From NCBI RefSeq assembly GCF_014651115.1, contig NZ_BMWG01000030.1, forward strand, positions 16,788 through 80,787: a stretch of 64,000 nt of DNA. Direction: 5' to 3'. The translations under genes and the position numbers were made by a program. Shown one piece after another: positions 44,967-54,335 of this stretch. This DNA is from Streptomyces inusitatus. GTDB lineage: Bacteria; Actinomycetota; Actinomycetes; Streptomycetales; Streptomycetaceae. Every line of letters begins with the position of its first letter. Within the stretch, counting starts at the first letter, position 1. The notes under the pieces are model-generated. The model was given only the letters and a program-made list of their open reading frames with translations. It made no database searches and was not told the origin of the DNA.

Positions 44967-45045
44967 GTCCCCGGCGCGCGAGCGCCCCGCCCCGGAAGGC
45001 GGCGTACGGACAGTCAGCTGTACCCGGAAGGCCGGCCCGAGACCC

Positions 45046-45672
45046 TCAGGCCGGCCTTTCGCGCAGCTCGAACCAGACGATCTTGCCCGCGCTCTGGGTG
45101 TGTACGCCCCAGGAGTCCGCGAGGCTCTCCACCAGGGCCAGCCCCCGGCCGTGGGTGTCGAGCGGATCGCGCCGCCGGGCCGGGTACTCGGGCACCGGCA
45201 GCCCGGCCATGAAGTCCCGCACCTCGACCCGCAGGGTGGCGGAGGCGACGGTCGCGGTGACCACCGCGCCGTGGTCGGTGTGGATCAGGGCGTTGGTGAC
45301 CAGCTCGCTCGCGAGGAGCTGGGCCACATCGGCCACATCCGCCGCGTCGGAGCCGTCCCACTGCCGCAGCAGATCGCGCAGCACCCGCCGCACCTCGGGC
45401 ACGGAGTTGAGGTCGGCGCAGCCGAGCCGCCGGCACCGGGGTCCGTGCTGGGGCGGCGCGGGCGGCGCGCCCGGCGCGCGGGCGGCGGCGCGGCCCTCGC
45501 CCGGCTCGGGCCCGGCCGCCCGGGATGCCGCGCGCCGCGCCGTCACTCCGGTACGCCCCGCGTACTCCTGGTGCCCCTCGCACCCGCCGTAGCTGTTGTC
45601 ATATCCGGCGTGGTGGCCCCCGTGAGCTGTGTGGCCTCCGTCGCCGGCCCCTCCCTGACGCCTTGTCATCAT
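45046..45672 (-). CDS. RsbW-like anti-sigma factor / HATPase-fold kinase
   Basis: 208 aa. A low-complexity His/Gly/Ala-rich N-terminus (about 75 residues) precedes a GHKL ATPase domain with the N-box ASELVTNALIH and G-box DTHGRGLALVESLADSWGV. Streptomyces carry many such single-domain kinases that regulate sigma factors or partner STAS proteins. ATG at 45672 (or the adjacent 45669); GTG at 45684 also possible. No sigma factor gene next to it. Confidence 0.85.
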   Translation of the reverse strand: MMTRRQGGAGDGGHTAHGGHHAGYDNSYGGCEGHQEYAGRTGVTARRAASRAAGPEPGEGRAAARAPGAPPAPPQHGPRCRRLGCADLNSVPEVRRVLRDLLRQWDGSDAADVADVAQLLASELVTNALIHTDHGAVVTATVASATLRVEVRDFMAGLPVPEYPARRRDPLDTHGRGLALVESLADSWGVHTQSAGKIVWFELRERPA

Positions 45673-45873
45673 CCCCACCCGCACGTCGGAACGGTGTCCG
45701 ACTGGCTCCGTGTGTCGAACATCCTCACGGAGGTGGACTGCCCCCGCCGGGGCGGGCCCACGCCTTGCGAACGGTCAACCGGTGCCAGGAGCCGAAGCGT
45801 TTTCGTACCGACTGCTGAGCTCGGCTACGTCCGCCGCAGCAGTCGGCGCGCTGTCGGAACGTGGCGATCCGCC

Positions 45874-47616
45874 TTAGGGTCTGGGTACATTGCGGAGATT
45901 GGAACGGGCCATCTGCACCATGCGGCCCACTCCGCCATTGAGCACGATCTTGCTCGCGGAGAGCGCGAATCCGGTCACCATCTCGGCGCTGATCCTGGGC
46001 GGGATGGAGAGCGCGTTCGGATCGGTGACCACGTCCACCAGGGCGGGCCCCTTGTGCCGGAAGGCGTCCTTGAGCGCGCCCGCGAGCTGTCTGGGCTTCT
46101 CGACCCGCACCCCGTGGGCGCCGGCCGCCCGGGCGAGCGCGGCGAAGTCCGGGTTGACGTTGGTCGTGCCGTACGAGGGAAGTCCCGCGACCAGCATCTC
46201 CAGTTCCACCATCCCCAGCGAGGAGTTGTTGAAGAGGACCACCTTCACCGGCAGGTCGTACTGGACGAGGGTGAGGAAGTCTCCCAGCAGCATGGCGAAT
46301 CCGCCGTCGCCGGACATCGAGACGACCTGGCGGCTCCGGTCGACGAGCTGGGCCCCGATCGCCTGCGGCAGCGCGTTGGCCATCGAGCCGTGGCTGAACG
46401 AGCCGATGATCCGGCGGCGGCCGTTGGGCGAGAGATAGCGGGCGGCCCACACATTGCACATGCCGGTGTCAACGGTGAAGACGGCGTCCTCGTCGGCCAG
46501 TTCGTCCAGGACGGACGCGACGTACTCCGGGTGGATGGGGACATGCTTGTCGACCTTGCGGGTGTACGCCTTGATCACGCCCTCCAGGGCGTCGGCGTGC
46601 TTCTTCAGCATCTTGTCCAGGAACTTGCGGCTCGTCTTGGCCCGCACTCGGGGGGTGACACAGCGCAGGGTCTCGCGCACATCGCCCCAGACCGCGAGAT
46701 CCAGCTTGGAGCGGCGGCCCAGATTCTCCGGCCTGATGTCCACCTGGACGATCTTCACATCGTCGGGGAGGAAAGCGTTGTACGGGAAGTCGGTGCCGAG
46801 GAGGATCAGCAGGTCGCACTCGTGGGTGGCCTCGTACGCCGCCCCGTAGCCCAGCAGGCCGCTCATGCCCACATCAAAGGGATTGTCGTACTGAATCCAT
46901 TCCTTCCCCCGCAGGGCGTGGCCCACCGGGGACTTCACCCGCTCGGCGAACTCCATCACCTCGGCGTGCGCGCCCGCCGTGCCGCTGCCGCAGAAGAGGG
47001 TGATCCGCTCCGCCTCGTCGATCAGCCGGACCAGTTTGTCGATCTCGGCGTCACCGGGGCGGACCGAGGGCCGGGAGGTGACCAGGGCGTGCTCGACGGA
47101 CTTCTCGGGGGCGGCCTGGGAGGCGATGTCGCCGGGGAGCGTGACGACGCTGACCCCGCTGCGGCCGATCGCGTGCTGGATCGCCGTCTGGAGCAGCCGG
47201 GGCATCTGCTGGGGGTTGGAGATCATCTCGCTGTAGTGGGAGCACTCGCGGAAGAGCTGGTCGGGATGGGTCTCCTGGAAGTAGCCGAGGCCGATCTCGC
47301 TGGAGGGGATGTGGGAGGCGAGGGCGAGTACGGGGGCCATCGAGCGGTGCGCGTCGTACAGGCCGTTGATGAGGTGCAGGTTTCCGGGCCCGCAGGAGCC
47401 GGCGCAGGCCGCCAGCTCCCCGGTGATCTGGGCCTCCGCGCCGGCGGCGAAGGCCGCCGTCTCCTCGTGGCGGACCTGGATCCAGTCGATGGCGGAGGTG
47501 CGCCGGATGGCGTCGACCACGGGGTTGAGGCTGTCGCCGACGACTCCGTACAGCCTCCGGACACCCGCGCGAACGAGGATGTCCACGAACTGCTCCGCGA
47601 CATTCTGCTTGGCCAT
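45874..47616 (-). CDS. poxB: Thiamine-diphosphate-dependent pyruvate oxidase/dehydrogenase (PoxB-like)
   Basis: 580 aa. Three-domain ThDP fold: activating Glu in IQVRHEETAAFAA near residue 50, central FAD-type domain, and ThDP/Mg motif MSGDGGFAMLLGDFLTLVQYD near residue 434 ending in LFNNSSLGM. The C-terminal part is consistent with PoxB, which oxidatively decarboxylates pyruvate to acetate at the membrane. ATG at 47616. Single gene. Acetolactate synthase is the main alternative but no small subunit is adjacent. Confidence 0.9.
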   Translation of the reverse strand: MAKQNVAEQFVDILVRAGVRRLYGVVGDSLNPVVDAIRRTSAIDWIQVRHEETAAFAAGAEAQITGELAACAGSCGPGNLHLINGLYDAHRSMAPVLALASHIPSSEIGLGYFQETHPDQLFRECSHYSEMISNPQQMPRLLQTAIQHAIGRSGVSVVTLPGDIASQAAPEKSVEHALVTSRPSVRPGDAEIDKLVRLIDEAERITLFCGSGTAGAHAEVMEFAERVKSPVGHALRGKEWIQYDNPFDVGMSGLLGYGAAYEATHECDLLILLGTDFPYNAFLPDDVKIVQVDIRPENLGRRSKLDLAVWGDVRETLRCVTPRVRAKTSRKFLDKMLKKHADALEGVIKAYTRKVDKHVPIHPEYVASVLDELADEDAVFTVDTGMCNVWAARYLSPNGRRRIIGSFSHGSMANALPQAIGAQLVDRSRQVVSMSGDGGFAMLLGDFLTLVQYDLPVKVVLFNNSSLGMVELEMLVAGLPSYGTTNVNPDFAALARAAGAHGVRVEKPRQLAGALKDAFRHKGPALVDVVTDPNALSIPPRISAEMVTGFALSASKIVLNGGVGRMVQMARSNLRNVPRP

Positions 47617-47676
47617 GGATCCATCAACCCATGAGCGGCGCGGTTCCGCCTCTCGGTGGCTCCCGATCGCTCCCGG

Positions 47677-49098
47677 TCATGTCTCCCAGACGGCGGCGGC
47701 CGTCCGGTCGTCCGCGTATCCCTTGACCCTGAGCTGGGCGTCCGCCAGGAACCCGGCGAGCCCCGGGGGTTCGCCGGGGCCCGCCCAGCGCGTGGCCAGC
47801 TCGGCGGCGAGCGCGGGCTCCGAGCGCAGGGGATCGGCCAGCCCCGGGCCGCAGAGCAACAGGGTGTCCCCCGGGCGGGCGACGGGGGCGCGGAAGCGGA
47901 ACGGCTCGGGGCCGGTGGCCCGCCCGGGTGCTCCGGGCTCGTCGGCCGGTTCGGGCGGCGCGGGCTCGATGTCCTGCCAGACGCCGTCGCGCAGCCGGAA
48001 GAAGCCGCCGGGGCCGGCCCCGAAGAAGACCCGGGTGCGGCAGCCGGGGTCGGCGGGGAGCAGCAGACAGCGCAGCCCCGCGGTGTACGCGCCGGGGGCC
48101 ATCCCCCGCTCGGCTGCCGCCGCCCGCAGCCTGCCGTAGCCGTGGTCGGTGAGCCGCCGCAGCCCGGACTCCAGGTCGCCGTGCCGGCCCGCCCTGATGT
48201 CGTCCGAGAGCCGGGCGTGTCCCCGGGCGACCGCGCCGCCGATCCTGCGGCAGAGGTCGGCGGCGGCGAGATGCCCTCCCGCGGCCGAGCGTTCCCCGGC
48301 CGCGACGGCGACCAGCACCAGGGCGGCGGGCCCGCTCCCGAACCGCGCGGTGAGCAGCGCCTCGCGCCGTGTCTCGCCCCGGTAGCGGGCCGAGTCGCCC
48401 CGTACGGAGGCGGCGCGCAGCGTGCTGGAGCCGTAGGTGGCTCCGTCGAGGACGGTGTCGGGGACGAGGTGCCCGAGGTTCTCCGCCGTGGCGGCCGGCA
48501 GGGCGTCGGGCTCGGGCCGGTAGGTCGGCGGTCCGTCCCCGACATGGCCCGGATGTCCGGCCGCCGCCGCGGGGTGCGGGGACGCCGGGGGCGGGGGCGG
48601 GCTCGCCGGGACCGGCTGTCCCAATCCGCTGAACAGCGGGTACGAGACCGCCGACGGCAGCTCGACGGGCTCGGCGGCGGGGGCGGGCTCGGGGGCGGGG
48701 GCGGGCGGAGTGGGGTCGAGTGGGGGTTCCCAGGGCGCGCGCGGCCGGGGCCGGACTCCGTCGGGGGCCGTGGGGCCGCCCTGGTCCGGTAATCCGGCCC
48801 GGCCCGCGGCCCGCCGTTCGGCGCCCGCCCCGGGCGGCGGGGCGACCGGGGTGCCGGATATCGCCGGGAGGTCCGCCGGATCGGGCTCCCGCCGGGCGGG
48901 CGGGCTTGCGCCGGGGGCCTTCGCCACCGCCTCGGAGGCGGTGGCGAAGCGGGAGTCGAGGGTGTCCCCCGGCTCGCCGCCCGGGCCCGCCGGCTCGTCC
49001 TTCCGGATGCCCCGCCCGCCGTCCGGCCCACCCCGCCCGTCCGTCGCGGACGCCTCGTACAGCCGGTCCCACCAGTCGTCTTCGGCCTGCTGACTCAT
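47677..49098 (-). CDS. PP2C-like serine/threonine phosphatase-fold protein
   Basis: 473 aa. Residues 1-210 are Pro/Ala/Gly-rich and probably disordered; the C-terminal half resembles a PPM/PP2C domain (GATYGSSTLRAASVRGDSARYRGE, ALVLVAVAAGERSAAGGHLAA, PGDTLLLCGPGLADPL). The canonical metal-binding Asp residues are hard to place, so it may be a degenerate phosphatase. ATG at 49098, divergent from a regulator gene; 60 bp upstream of poxB in the same direction. Confidence 0.72.
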   Translation of the reverse strand: MSQQAEDDWWDRLYEASATDGRGGPDGGRGIRKDEPAGPGGEPGDTLDSRFATASEAVAKAPGASPPARREPDPADLPAISGTPVAPPPGAGAERRAAGRAGLPDQGGPTAPDGVRPRPRAPWEPPLDPTPPAPAPEPAPAAEPVELPSAVSYPLFSGLGQPVPASPPPPPASPHPAAAAGHPGHVGDGPPTYRPEPDALPAATAENLGHLVPDTVLDGATYGSSTLRAASVRGDSARYRGETRREALLTARFGSGPAALVLVAVAAGERSAAGGHLAAADLCRRIGGAVARGHARLSDDIRAGRHGDLESGLRRLTDHGYGRLRAAAAERGMAPGAYTAGLRCLLLPADPGCRTRVFFGAGPGGFFRLRDGVWQDIEPAPPEPADEPGAPGRATGPEPFRFRAPVARPGDTLLLCGPGLADPLRSEPALAAELATRWAGPGEPPGLAGFLADAQLRVKGYADDRTAAAVWET

Positions 49099-49327
49099 GC
49101 CGGTAATTGTCCACCGCGAGGGCCTCCCGGAAACGGCCGACGGCGAAACCTCCGGCGGAGATCCGTCTCGTACTCCCCATGTTTCAGGGGCTGTTGGGGC
49201 CTTACGCGCGGCGGTACGGGCGCGCTCGCCCCGGCTCCGGGGCCGAACAGCCGTGCGGCGGGGCCTCCCCCGTACCCGGGCGCCCCCGTGTGCAGGGATG
49301 ATGTGCGTGGTGTCAAGGGGAGGTCCG

Positions 49328-50278
49328 GTGCTGGGAGCGATTGGTCTCGACGCGAGACAGGAGTCCGCGTACCGCGCGCTGGTCGCGCTCGGAGCGGCGG
49401 AGGTCAGTGATCTCGCGCATCGGCTGGCCCTGCCGGAGACCGATACGGAGCACGCGCTGCGGCGGCTGGCGCAGCAGGGGCTCGCCGCGCGGTCGTCGGC
49501 GGGCGAGGGGCGCTGGGTGGCCGCCCCGCCCGGGGTGGCGCTGGGCGCGCTGCTGGCCCGGCAGCGGGCGGATCTGGAGCGGGCCGAGCTGGCGGCGACG
49601 GCGCTCGCCGACGAGTACCGGGCCGAGGCGGCGGAGCCCGCCGTGCACGATCTGGTGGAGGTGGTGACGGGGGCGAGCGCGGTCGCCAGGCGCTCCGCCC
49701 AGCTCCGGCTGGGCGCGGCGGACGAGATCTGCGCCCTGGTCGCCGCCGCCGACGGCCGTCCCGAGCTGCGGCCGGGAGTGGCGTACCGGGTGGTCGTCGA
49801 GCGTGACGCGCTGTCGCGGGGGATGCGTGAGCTGGTGGGCGCGCTGGGTCCGGAGGGCCGGGTGCGGGTGGTGGACCAGGTGCCCAGCGGGCTGGTGGTC
49901 GCCGATCGCGCGCTGGCGATGATTCCGCTGACGGCCCGGGACAGCGGTCCGGCGGCGCTGGTGGTGCACGACTGCGGGCTGCTGCACTCGCTGCTGGGTC
50001 TCTTCGAGGCGGTGTGGCGCGAGGCGCTGCCGCTGCGGCTGACACCCGGCGGCTACGAGGAGTCGGCGGCCGGTCCCGACGCCACCGATCTGGAGATCCT
50101 GTCGCTGCTGCTCGCCGGGATGACGGACGCCCGGGTCGCCAAGCGGCTGGATCTGGGGCTGCGGACGGTCCAGCGCCGGGTGAAGCGGCTGATGGAGCTG
50201 ACGGGAGTGACCACCCGGCTCCAGCTGGGCTGGCACGCCTGTGCCAGGGGCTGGGTGGCGCGCGACCCGTGCGGGTGA
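49328..50278 (+). CDS. Transcriptional regulator with TrmB-like and LuxR-type helix-turn-helix domains
   Basis: 316 aa. N-terminal winged helix (ESAYRALVALGAAEVSDLAHRLALP, key part VSDLAHRLALPETDTEHALRRL) and a C-terminal LuxR/GerE-type DNA-binding helix (LSLLLAGMTDARVAKRLDLGLRTVQRRVKRL, partly quoted). The middle resembles a phospholipase-D-like sensor found in this Streptomyces family. GTG at 49328 has AAGGGGAGG four bases upstream; the frame is open further upstream without a ribosome site. Confidence 0.82.
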   Translation: MLGAIGLDARQESAYRALVALGAAEVSDLAHRLALPETDTEHALRRLAQQGLAARSSAGEGRWVAAPPGVALGALLARQRADLERAELAATALADEYRAEAAEPAVHDLVEVVTGASAVARRSAQLRLGAADEICALVAAADGRPELRPGVAYRVVVERDALSRGMRELVGALGPEGRVRVVDQVPSGLVVADRALAMIPLTARDSGPAALVVHDCGLLHSLLGLFEAVWREALPLRLTPGGYEESAAGPDATDLEILSLLLAGMTDARVAKRLDLGLRTVQRRVKRLMELTGVTTRLQLGWHACARGWVARDPCG

Positions 50279-50339
50279 CGGACGCCCGCGCTCTCCGGCG
50301 CGAACTGCGGGATCCGCCGCGATCCCGCACCCTTGGCAG

Positions 50340-50822
50340 ATGGGCGTGTGGCAGCTCGTGCTGGTCGGCCTGGTGATGGTGCTGGGCGTCGTCGGGGTGC
50401 TGGTGCCCGGTGTGCCCGGGCGGTGGCTGGTCTGGGCGGCGATGCTCTGGTGGTCGCTGCACGAGCTGTCGACGACGGCGTGGGTGCTGCTGGTCGCCGC
50501 CACGGTCCTGTTCCTGGTGGACCAGGTCGTGGTGTGGCTGCTGCCCGTCCGGCGCGCCAGGGAGGCGGGGTGCACCGGGCGGGTGGCGGTCTTCGCCGGT
50601 CTGGGGGCCGTGACCGGCTTCGTGCTGCTGCCGGTGGTGGGCGCGATACCCGGTTTCGTCGCGGGGATCTACGCGGTCGAGCGGCTCCGGCTGGGCGGGC
50701 ACGGCCAGGCGGTGGCGTCGACCCGGGCGGTGATGCGGGGGGCGGGGACGAGCCTGCTGGTGGAGCTGTTCGCATGTCTGCTGGTGGTGGGGGCGTGGCT
50801 GGGGGCGGTCCTGGCGGGCTGA
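50340..50822 (+). CDS. DUF456-family membrane protein
   Basis: 160 aa, four to five hydrophobic helices with the Gly-rich pattern of DUF456: LVGLVMVLGVVGVLVPGVPG, AVFAGLGAVTGFVLLPVVGAIPGFVAG (partly quoted). Function unknown in the family. ATG at 50340 has only a weak ribosome site; the longer frame from 50241 overlaps the regulator gene. Confidence 0.82.
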   Translation: MGVWQLVLVGLVMVLGVVGVLVPGVPGRWLVWAAMLWWSLHELSTTAWVLLVAATVLFLVDQVVVWLLPVRRAREAGCTGRVAVFAGLGAVTGFVLLPVVGAIPGFVAGIYAVERLRLGGHGQAVASTRAVMRGAGTSLLVELFACLLVVGAWLGAVLAG

Positions 50823-50852
50823 GCCCGCCGCCCGGTCAGTGTCCGGGGCCCG

Positions 50853-52157
50853 TCAGTGTCCGGGGGCCCGGTCGGTGCCCGGGGCCCGGGTGCCGGTCAG
50901 ATCGCGGAGGTCGACGGTGTCGGCCAGTGCCTGGAGTCCGGCGTCGTTGAGGTGCAGATGGTCGCCCGTGTCGTAGGCGGGCAGCAGCCGCCGGGGGTGC
51001 TCCGGGTCGCGGACGGCCGCGTCGAAGTCGGCGACGGCGTCGAAGATCCCGCCGGTCCTGATGAGGTGGTTGACCGACCGCCGGGCGCGCTCCCGGGCCT
51101 CGGTGTGGCCGGGGTGCCCGGCGAACGGCGCGACGGTGCCGCCGACGACCCGGACGCCGCGCGCGTGGGCGCGCCGGACGATCTCCCGGTGGGCGGCTCG
51201 GAAGGCGGCCGGATCGGTCTGCTCGGGAACGCCCTTGAGGTCGTTGACGCCGATCAGCACGATCACCGCGCGCACCCCGGTGCGGGAGAGGACGTCGGCG
51301 TCGAACCGGGCCCGCGCGCCGGGTCCGGTGCCGTCCAGGAGCAGCCGGTTTCCGGCGATCCCCGCGTTCAGCACCCCCGGCCGCTCCTCGGGGGGCAGTT
51401 CCGCCAGCCGGGCGGCCAGCCGGTCGGGCCAGCGGCGGTTGGCGTCGGCGGTCGAGCCGGTCCCGTCGGTGATGGAGTCGCCGAGCGCGACGACGCTGCC
51501 CGGGGTGCGGGGGCTGAGGACGTCGACGCCGGTGAGGTAGTGCCAGGAGCCGGTGGCGGCGGTGTACTCCGTACCGCTCTCGTCCGCCGTGCTGTCGCCG
51601 CCCGGGGCGATGAAGCCGGTCTGGCGGGCGGAGCGGTGCTGGGTCGCCGGGCTGTCGGGGCCGCCGGGCGGCGTGTGGAGGGTGACGAGGAGATTCGCGT
51701 CGGCGGGGACTTCCAGCGGCACGGGGTCGGTGACCAGGTCCCGGCCGGCGGGGACGGTGACGGCTGTCGCCCCCGAGAACGTCGCCCGGCGCATCGAGCC
51801 GGGCACCGCCCCGGGGCTCGCGGGCCGCCCGGGGCGCTGGAGCGCGACGGTGACCGCGCCGATCCGGAGCGGCGCGGTGCCGAACCGGTTGGTGACCCTG
51901 ATCCGGGCGGCCCGGCCGCCGACGCTGGTGTGCACCACATTGCGGATGGAGGAGCCGGGCAGCGCGGGCACGGCGTGGGAGGGGGCGGCTTCCCAGGTCC
52001 CGGTCCAGCCCCGGTCGTGGGCCGCGCCCGTCACCCCGGGGTTCGGCACCCCGGGGTTCGGCGCCCCGGCGGTCGTGGACCGGGTGCCCGCGGGGGTGAG
52101 GAGGGTCAGTCCCGCCGCTGCCACCAGGGTGCACAGCAGGCGTCGGGAGGTGGTCAT
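50853..52157 (-). CDS. Secreted SGNH/GDSL hydrolase
   Basis: 434 aa. Signal peptide MTTSRRLLCTLVAAAGLTLL, an N-terminal beta-rich domain (about residues 45-200), then the SGNH catalytic domain: block I VVALGDSITDG, block III GVNDL, block V DHLHLND. Acts as a lipase/esterase or carbohydrate esterase outside the cell. ATG at 52157. Unusual short tandem repeats lie just upstream. Confidence 0.9.
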   Translation of the reverse strand: MTTSRRLLCTLVAAAGLTLLTPAGTRSTTAGAPNPGVPNPGVTGAAHDRGWTGTWEAAPSHAVPALPGSSIRNVVHTSVGGRAARIRVTNRFGTAPLRIGAVTVALQRPGRPASPGAVPGSMRRATFSGATAVTVPAGRDLVTDPVPLEVPADANLLVTLHTPPGGPDSPATQHRSARQTGFIAPGGDSTADESGTEYTAATGSWHYLTGVDVLSPRTPGSVVALGDSITDGTGSTADANRRWPDRLAARLAELPPEERPGVLNAGIAGNRLLLDGTGPGARARFDADVLSRTGVRAVIVLIGVNDLKGVPEQTDPAAFRAAHREIVRRAHARGVRVVGGTVAPFAGHPGHTEARERARRSVNHLIRTGGIFDAVADFDAAVRDPEHPRRLLPAYDTGDHLHLNDAGLQALADTVDLRDLTGTRAPGTDRAPGH

Positions 52158-52175
52158 ACGGCTCCGCCTGTTCAC

Positions 52176-52231
52176 TCGGGTCTCTCGGGTCTCTCGGGTC
52201 TCTCGGGTCTCTCGGTCCGGTCCGGTCCGGT
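52176..52231. repeat. Tandem 9-bp and 5-bp repeats upstream of the GDSL hydrolase
   Basis: Four to five copies of GTCTCTCGG run directly into about three and a half copies of TCCGG. They sit in the 5' leader or promoter of the hydrolase gene, so copy-number changes could alter spacing and expression. Confidence 0.85.
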
Positions 52232-52305
52232 CCGCCTCCGCCGACTGTACGAGTTGTACGGGTTCCCGGTGCCGGGGCGGGGCCCCGGCGTGTGAGGCTT
52301 CGCGT

Positions 52306-52677
52306 ATGACCGAATTCACCGAGGCCGAACGGGCCTATCTGGCGACCCAGCGGCTGGGGCGGCTGGCGACCGTGGACCCCAAGGGCCAGCCGCAGGCGAA
52401 CCCCGTCGGCTTCTTCCCGCAGGACGACGGGACGATCCTGATCGGCGGGCACGCGCTCGCCACGACGAAGAAGTGGCGGAATCTGCGCACCAATCCGAAG
52501 GTGGGCCTCGTCGTCGACGACATCGTCAGCGTGCGGCCGTGGAAGGTGCGGGGCGTGGACATCAGGGGCGAGGCCGAGTTGCTGACCGGACCGCACGAGC
52601 TGGGCCCCGCCGTCGGCGACGAGCTGATCCGGATCCATCCGAAGAAGATCCACAGCTGGGGTCTGGAGGAGGAGTAG
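52306..52677 (+). CDS. PPOX-class (split beta-barrel) F420/flavin-dependent oxidoreductase
   Basis: 123 aa, a small split-barrel protein of the pyridoxamine-phosphate-oxidase-like superfamily: RLGRLATVDPKGQPQANPVGF opens the barrel (key part GRLATVDPKGQPQANPVGF), ATTKKWRNLRTNPKVGLVVDD follows. Actinobacterial members bind F420. It ends IHSWGLEEE. ATG at 52306; no clear ribosome site. Substrate unknown. Confidence 0.85.
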   Translation: MTEFTEAERAYLATQRLGRLATVDPKGQPQANPVGFFPQDDGTILIGGHALATTKKWRNLRTNPKVGLVVDDIVSVRPWKVRGVDIRGEAELLTGPHELGPAVGDELIRIHPKKIHSWGLEEE

Positions 52678-52748
52678 CCCCGGAGGGTACGGGCGGGACC
52701 GGCCCGCCCGTACCCCCGCCGAAGGCCCTCCTCCCGAGGGCCCTCAGG

Positions 52749-53879
52749 TCAGCGCGTCCGGCCGCGCTTGGCCTCCATCGCCGCCCGCCCCTGCGCGCCC
52801 CTCAGCCGCCACTCCCTGCGGATCTCGGCCCGGGCCCTGGCGTCCGTCTTGGCCACGATGTGCCGGTTCTCCCGCAGCAGCTTGCGGTAACTGTCCAGCC
52901 TGCGCTCCGCCAGTGACCCGTCCTCGATCGCGGCGGCCACCGCGCAGCCCGGCTCCGACTCGTGCGCGCAGTCGTGGAAACGGCACCCCTCGGCGAGCTG
53001 CTCGATCTCGGAGAAGACCTGCCCGACCCCGTTCCCCGCGTCGAACAGCCCCACCCCCCGCAGCCCCGGGGTGTCGATCAGCACCCCGCCCCCGGGCAGC
53101 ACCAGCAGATTCCGCGTCGTGGTGGTGTGCCGCCCCTTCCCGTCCACGTCCCGCGCCGCCTGAACAGCCATCAGCTCCGCCCCCGCCAGCGCGTTCGCGA
53201 GCGTCGACTTCCCCGCCCCCGAGACCCCCAGCAGCACACTCGTACCATCGGCGACCACGGCGGCGACCTCCGCCGTCCCCTCCCCCGTCATCGAACTGAC
53301 CGGCAGCACCCGCACCCCGGGCGCGGCGGTCTCCACATCCTGTACGAGATACGAGAGCCCGACCGGATCCGGCACCAGATCGGCCTTGGTCAGCACGACC
53401 AGCGGCTGCGCCCCGCTCTCCCAGGCCAGCGCCAGAAACCGTTCGATCCGCCCGAGGTCCAGCTCGACCGCGAGCGAGACCGCGATGATCGCGTGGTCCA
53501 CATTGGCCGCGAGGATCTGCCCCTCCGAGCGCTTGGACGAGGTGGAGCGTACGAAGGCCGTGCGGCGCGGCAACAGCGTCCGGACATAGCGCGGATCGGC
53601 GCCGCCGGGGTCGACGGCGACCCAGTCACCGGTGCACACGACCTTCATCGGGTCGTGCGGCACCACGAACTCGGTATCGGCCCGCACGGTCCCCTCAGGA
53701 GCGAGGACATCGCACAGCCCCCGGTCCACCCGGGCGACCCGGCCGGGGACCAGGCCCTGGGCGGCGTACGGGGCGAACGCGGCGGCCCAGCCCTCGTCCC
53801 AGCCGTACGGGGTGAGAGTCGCCTCGACATCGGCGGAGGCGGGGGAAGAAGAAGACAGGTTCAGCGGAATGCTGGACAA
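52749..53879 (-). CDS. rsgA: Ribosome small-subunit-dependent GTPase A
   Basis: 376 aa circularly permuted GTPase for late 30S subunit assembly. N-terminal OB fold, then G4 LTKADLV near residue 164, G1 GVSGAGKST near 222, G2 HTTTTRNL, G3 DTPGLRG near 268, and a C-terminal zinc knuckle CRFHDCAHESEPGC. TTG at 53879 is chosen, with AAGGG about ten bases upstream. A short ORF with a strong ribosome site lies just ahead. Confidence 0.93.
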   Translation of the reverse strand: MSSIPLNLSSSSPASADVEATLTPYGWDEGWAAAFAPYAAQGLVPGRVARVDRGLCDVLAPEGTVRADTEFVVPHDPMKVVCTGDWVAVDPGGADPRYVRTLLPRRTAFVRSTSSKRSEGQILAANVDHAIIAVSLAVELDLGRIERFLALAWESGAQPLVVLTKADLVPDPVGLSYLVQDVETAAPGVRVLPVSSMTGEGTAEVAAVVADGTSVLLGVSGAGKSTLANALAGAELMAVQAARDVDGKGRHTTTTRNLLVLPGGGVLIDTPGLRGVGLFDAGNGVGQVFSEIEQLAEGCRFHDCAHESEPGCAVAAAIEDGSLAERRLDSYRKLLRENRHIVAKTDARARAEIRREWRLRGAQGRAAMEAKRGRTR

Positions 53880-53889
53880 GACGGGAAAA

Positions 53890-53901
53890 CCCTTCGAAGG
53901 G
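53890..53901. promoter_or_regulatory. 12-bp perfect palindrome before rsgA
   Basis: CCCTTCGAAGGG lies about ten bases before the rsgA TTG and contains its ribosome-site AAGGG. Folding would hide the ribosome site; opening could depend on translation of the preceding short ORF. Confidence 0.5.
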
Positions 53902-53942
53902 TGGCCCCGGCGGCGCGCTCGACGCGCGGAAGAAAGTGGGTG

Positions 53943-54014
53943 TCAGCCGGAGACCACAGGGGTGGGAAGAATGAACTCCTGAGCGCGGGCAGCGCCCGTA
54001 ACCGTGACCGTCAT
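53943..54014 (-). CDS. Candidate 23-aa leader peptide upstream of rsgA
   Basis: ATG at 54014 preceded by GGAGGTGAGG, one of the strongest ribosome sites in the window; TGA at 53943. The peptide starts MTVTVTGAARAQEF and has codons such as GTT, GCT, ATT, CTT that neighbours avoid. It ends 63 bp before rsgA. Could be a regulatory leader peptide or a small functional protein; not recognised. Confidence 0.5.
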   Translation of the reverse strand: MTVTVTGAARAQEFILPTPVVSG

Positions 54015-54335
54015 CACTGTCCTCACCTCCCGTTTTCCCTCATGGACCAGAACGTCGGCGGACTCCGGGCAGAAGACCGGGTCGCGCTCCGACGGAACGC
54101 CGAAACGTTAACCCGCCCCGGTGGGCCGATGCCAGCCATTATTCGCGGCCCCGGCCGAAGCACCGGCTCCGGCACCGGCTCCGGCTCACCCGCCCGGCAG
54201 CCGGGCTCAGACTCCGTCGCGCGGAAGTGGCGACGGAGTTCACGGCCCGTTCCCGGAGCCTTCGCGCGGCTCGTGGCACCGGACTAGGCTGGATGTGGAC
54301 TCGGGGCCCGTTCCCCCGCCGGGAGGCGGTTGATC
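54015..54335. other. Intergenic region between the rsgA leader and the cupin gene
   Basis: 321 bp. Holds the divergent promoters for rsgA and the cupin gene, and a short CGGCTCCGGCAC-type repeat at about 54160-54190. No gene seen. Confidence 0.5.

Noticed and set aside
49097..49327. Upstream extension of the TrmB/LuxR-like regulator
   Set aside because: Open but without a ribosome site and unlike the family start; GTG at 49328 has a strong site.
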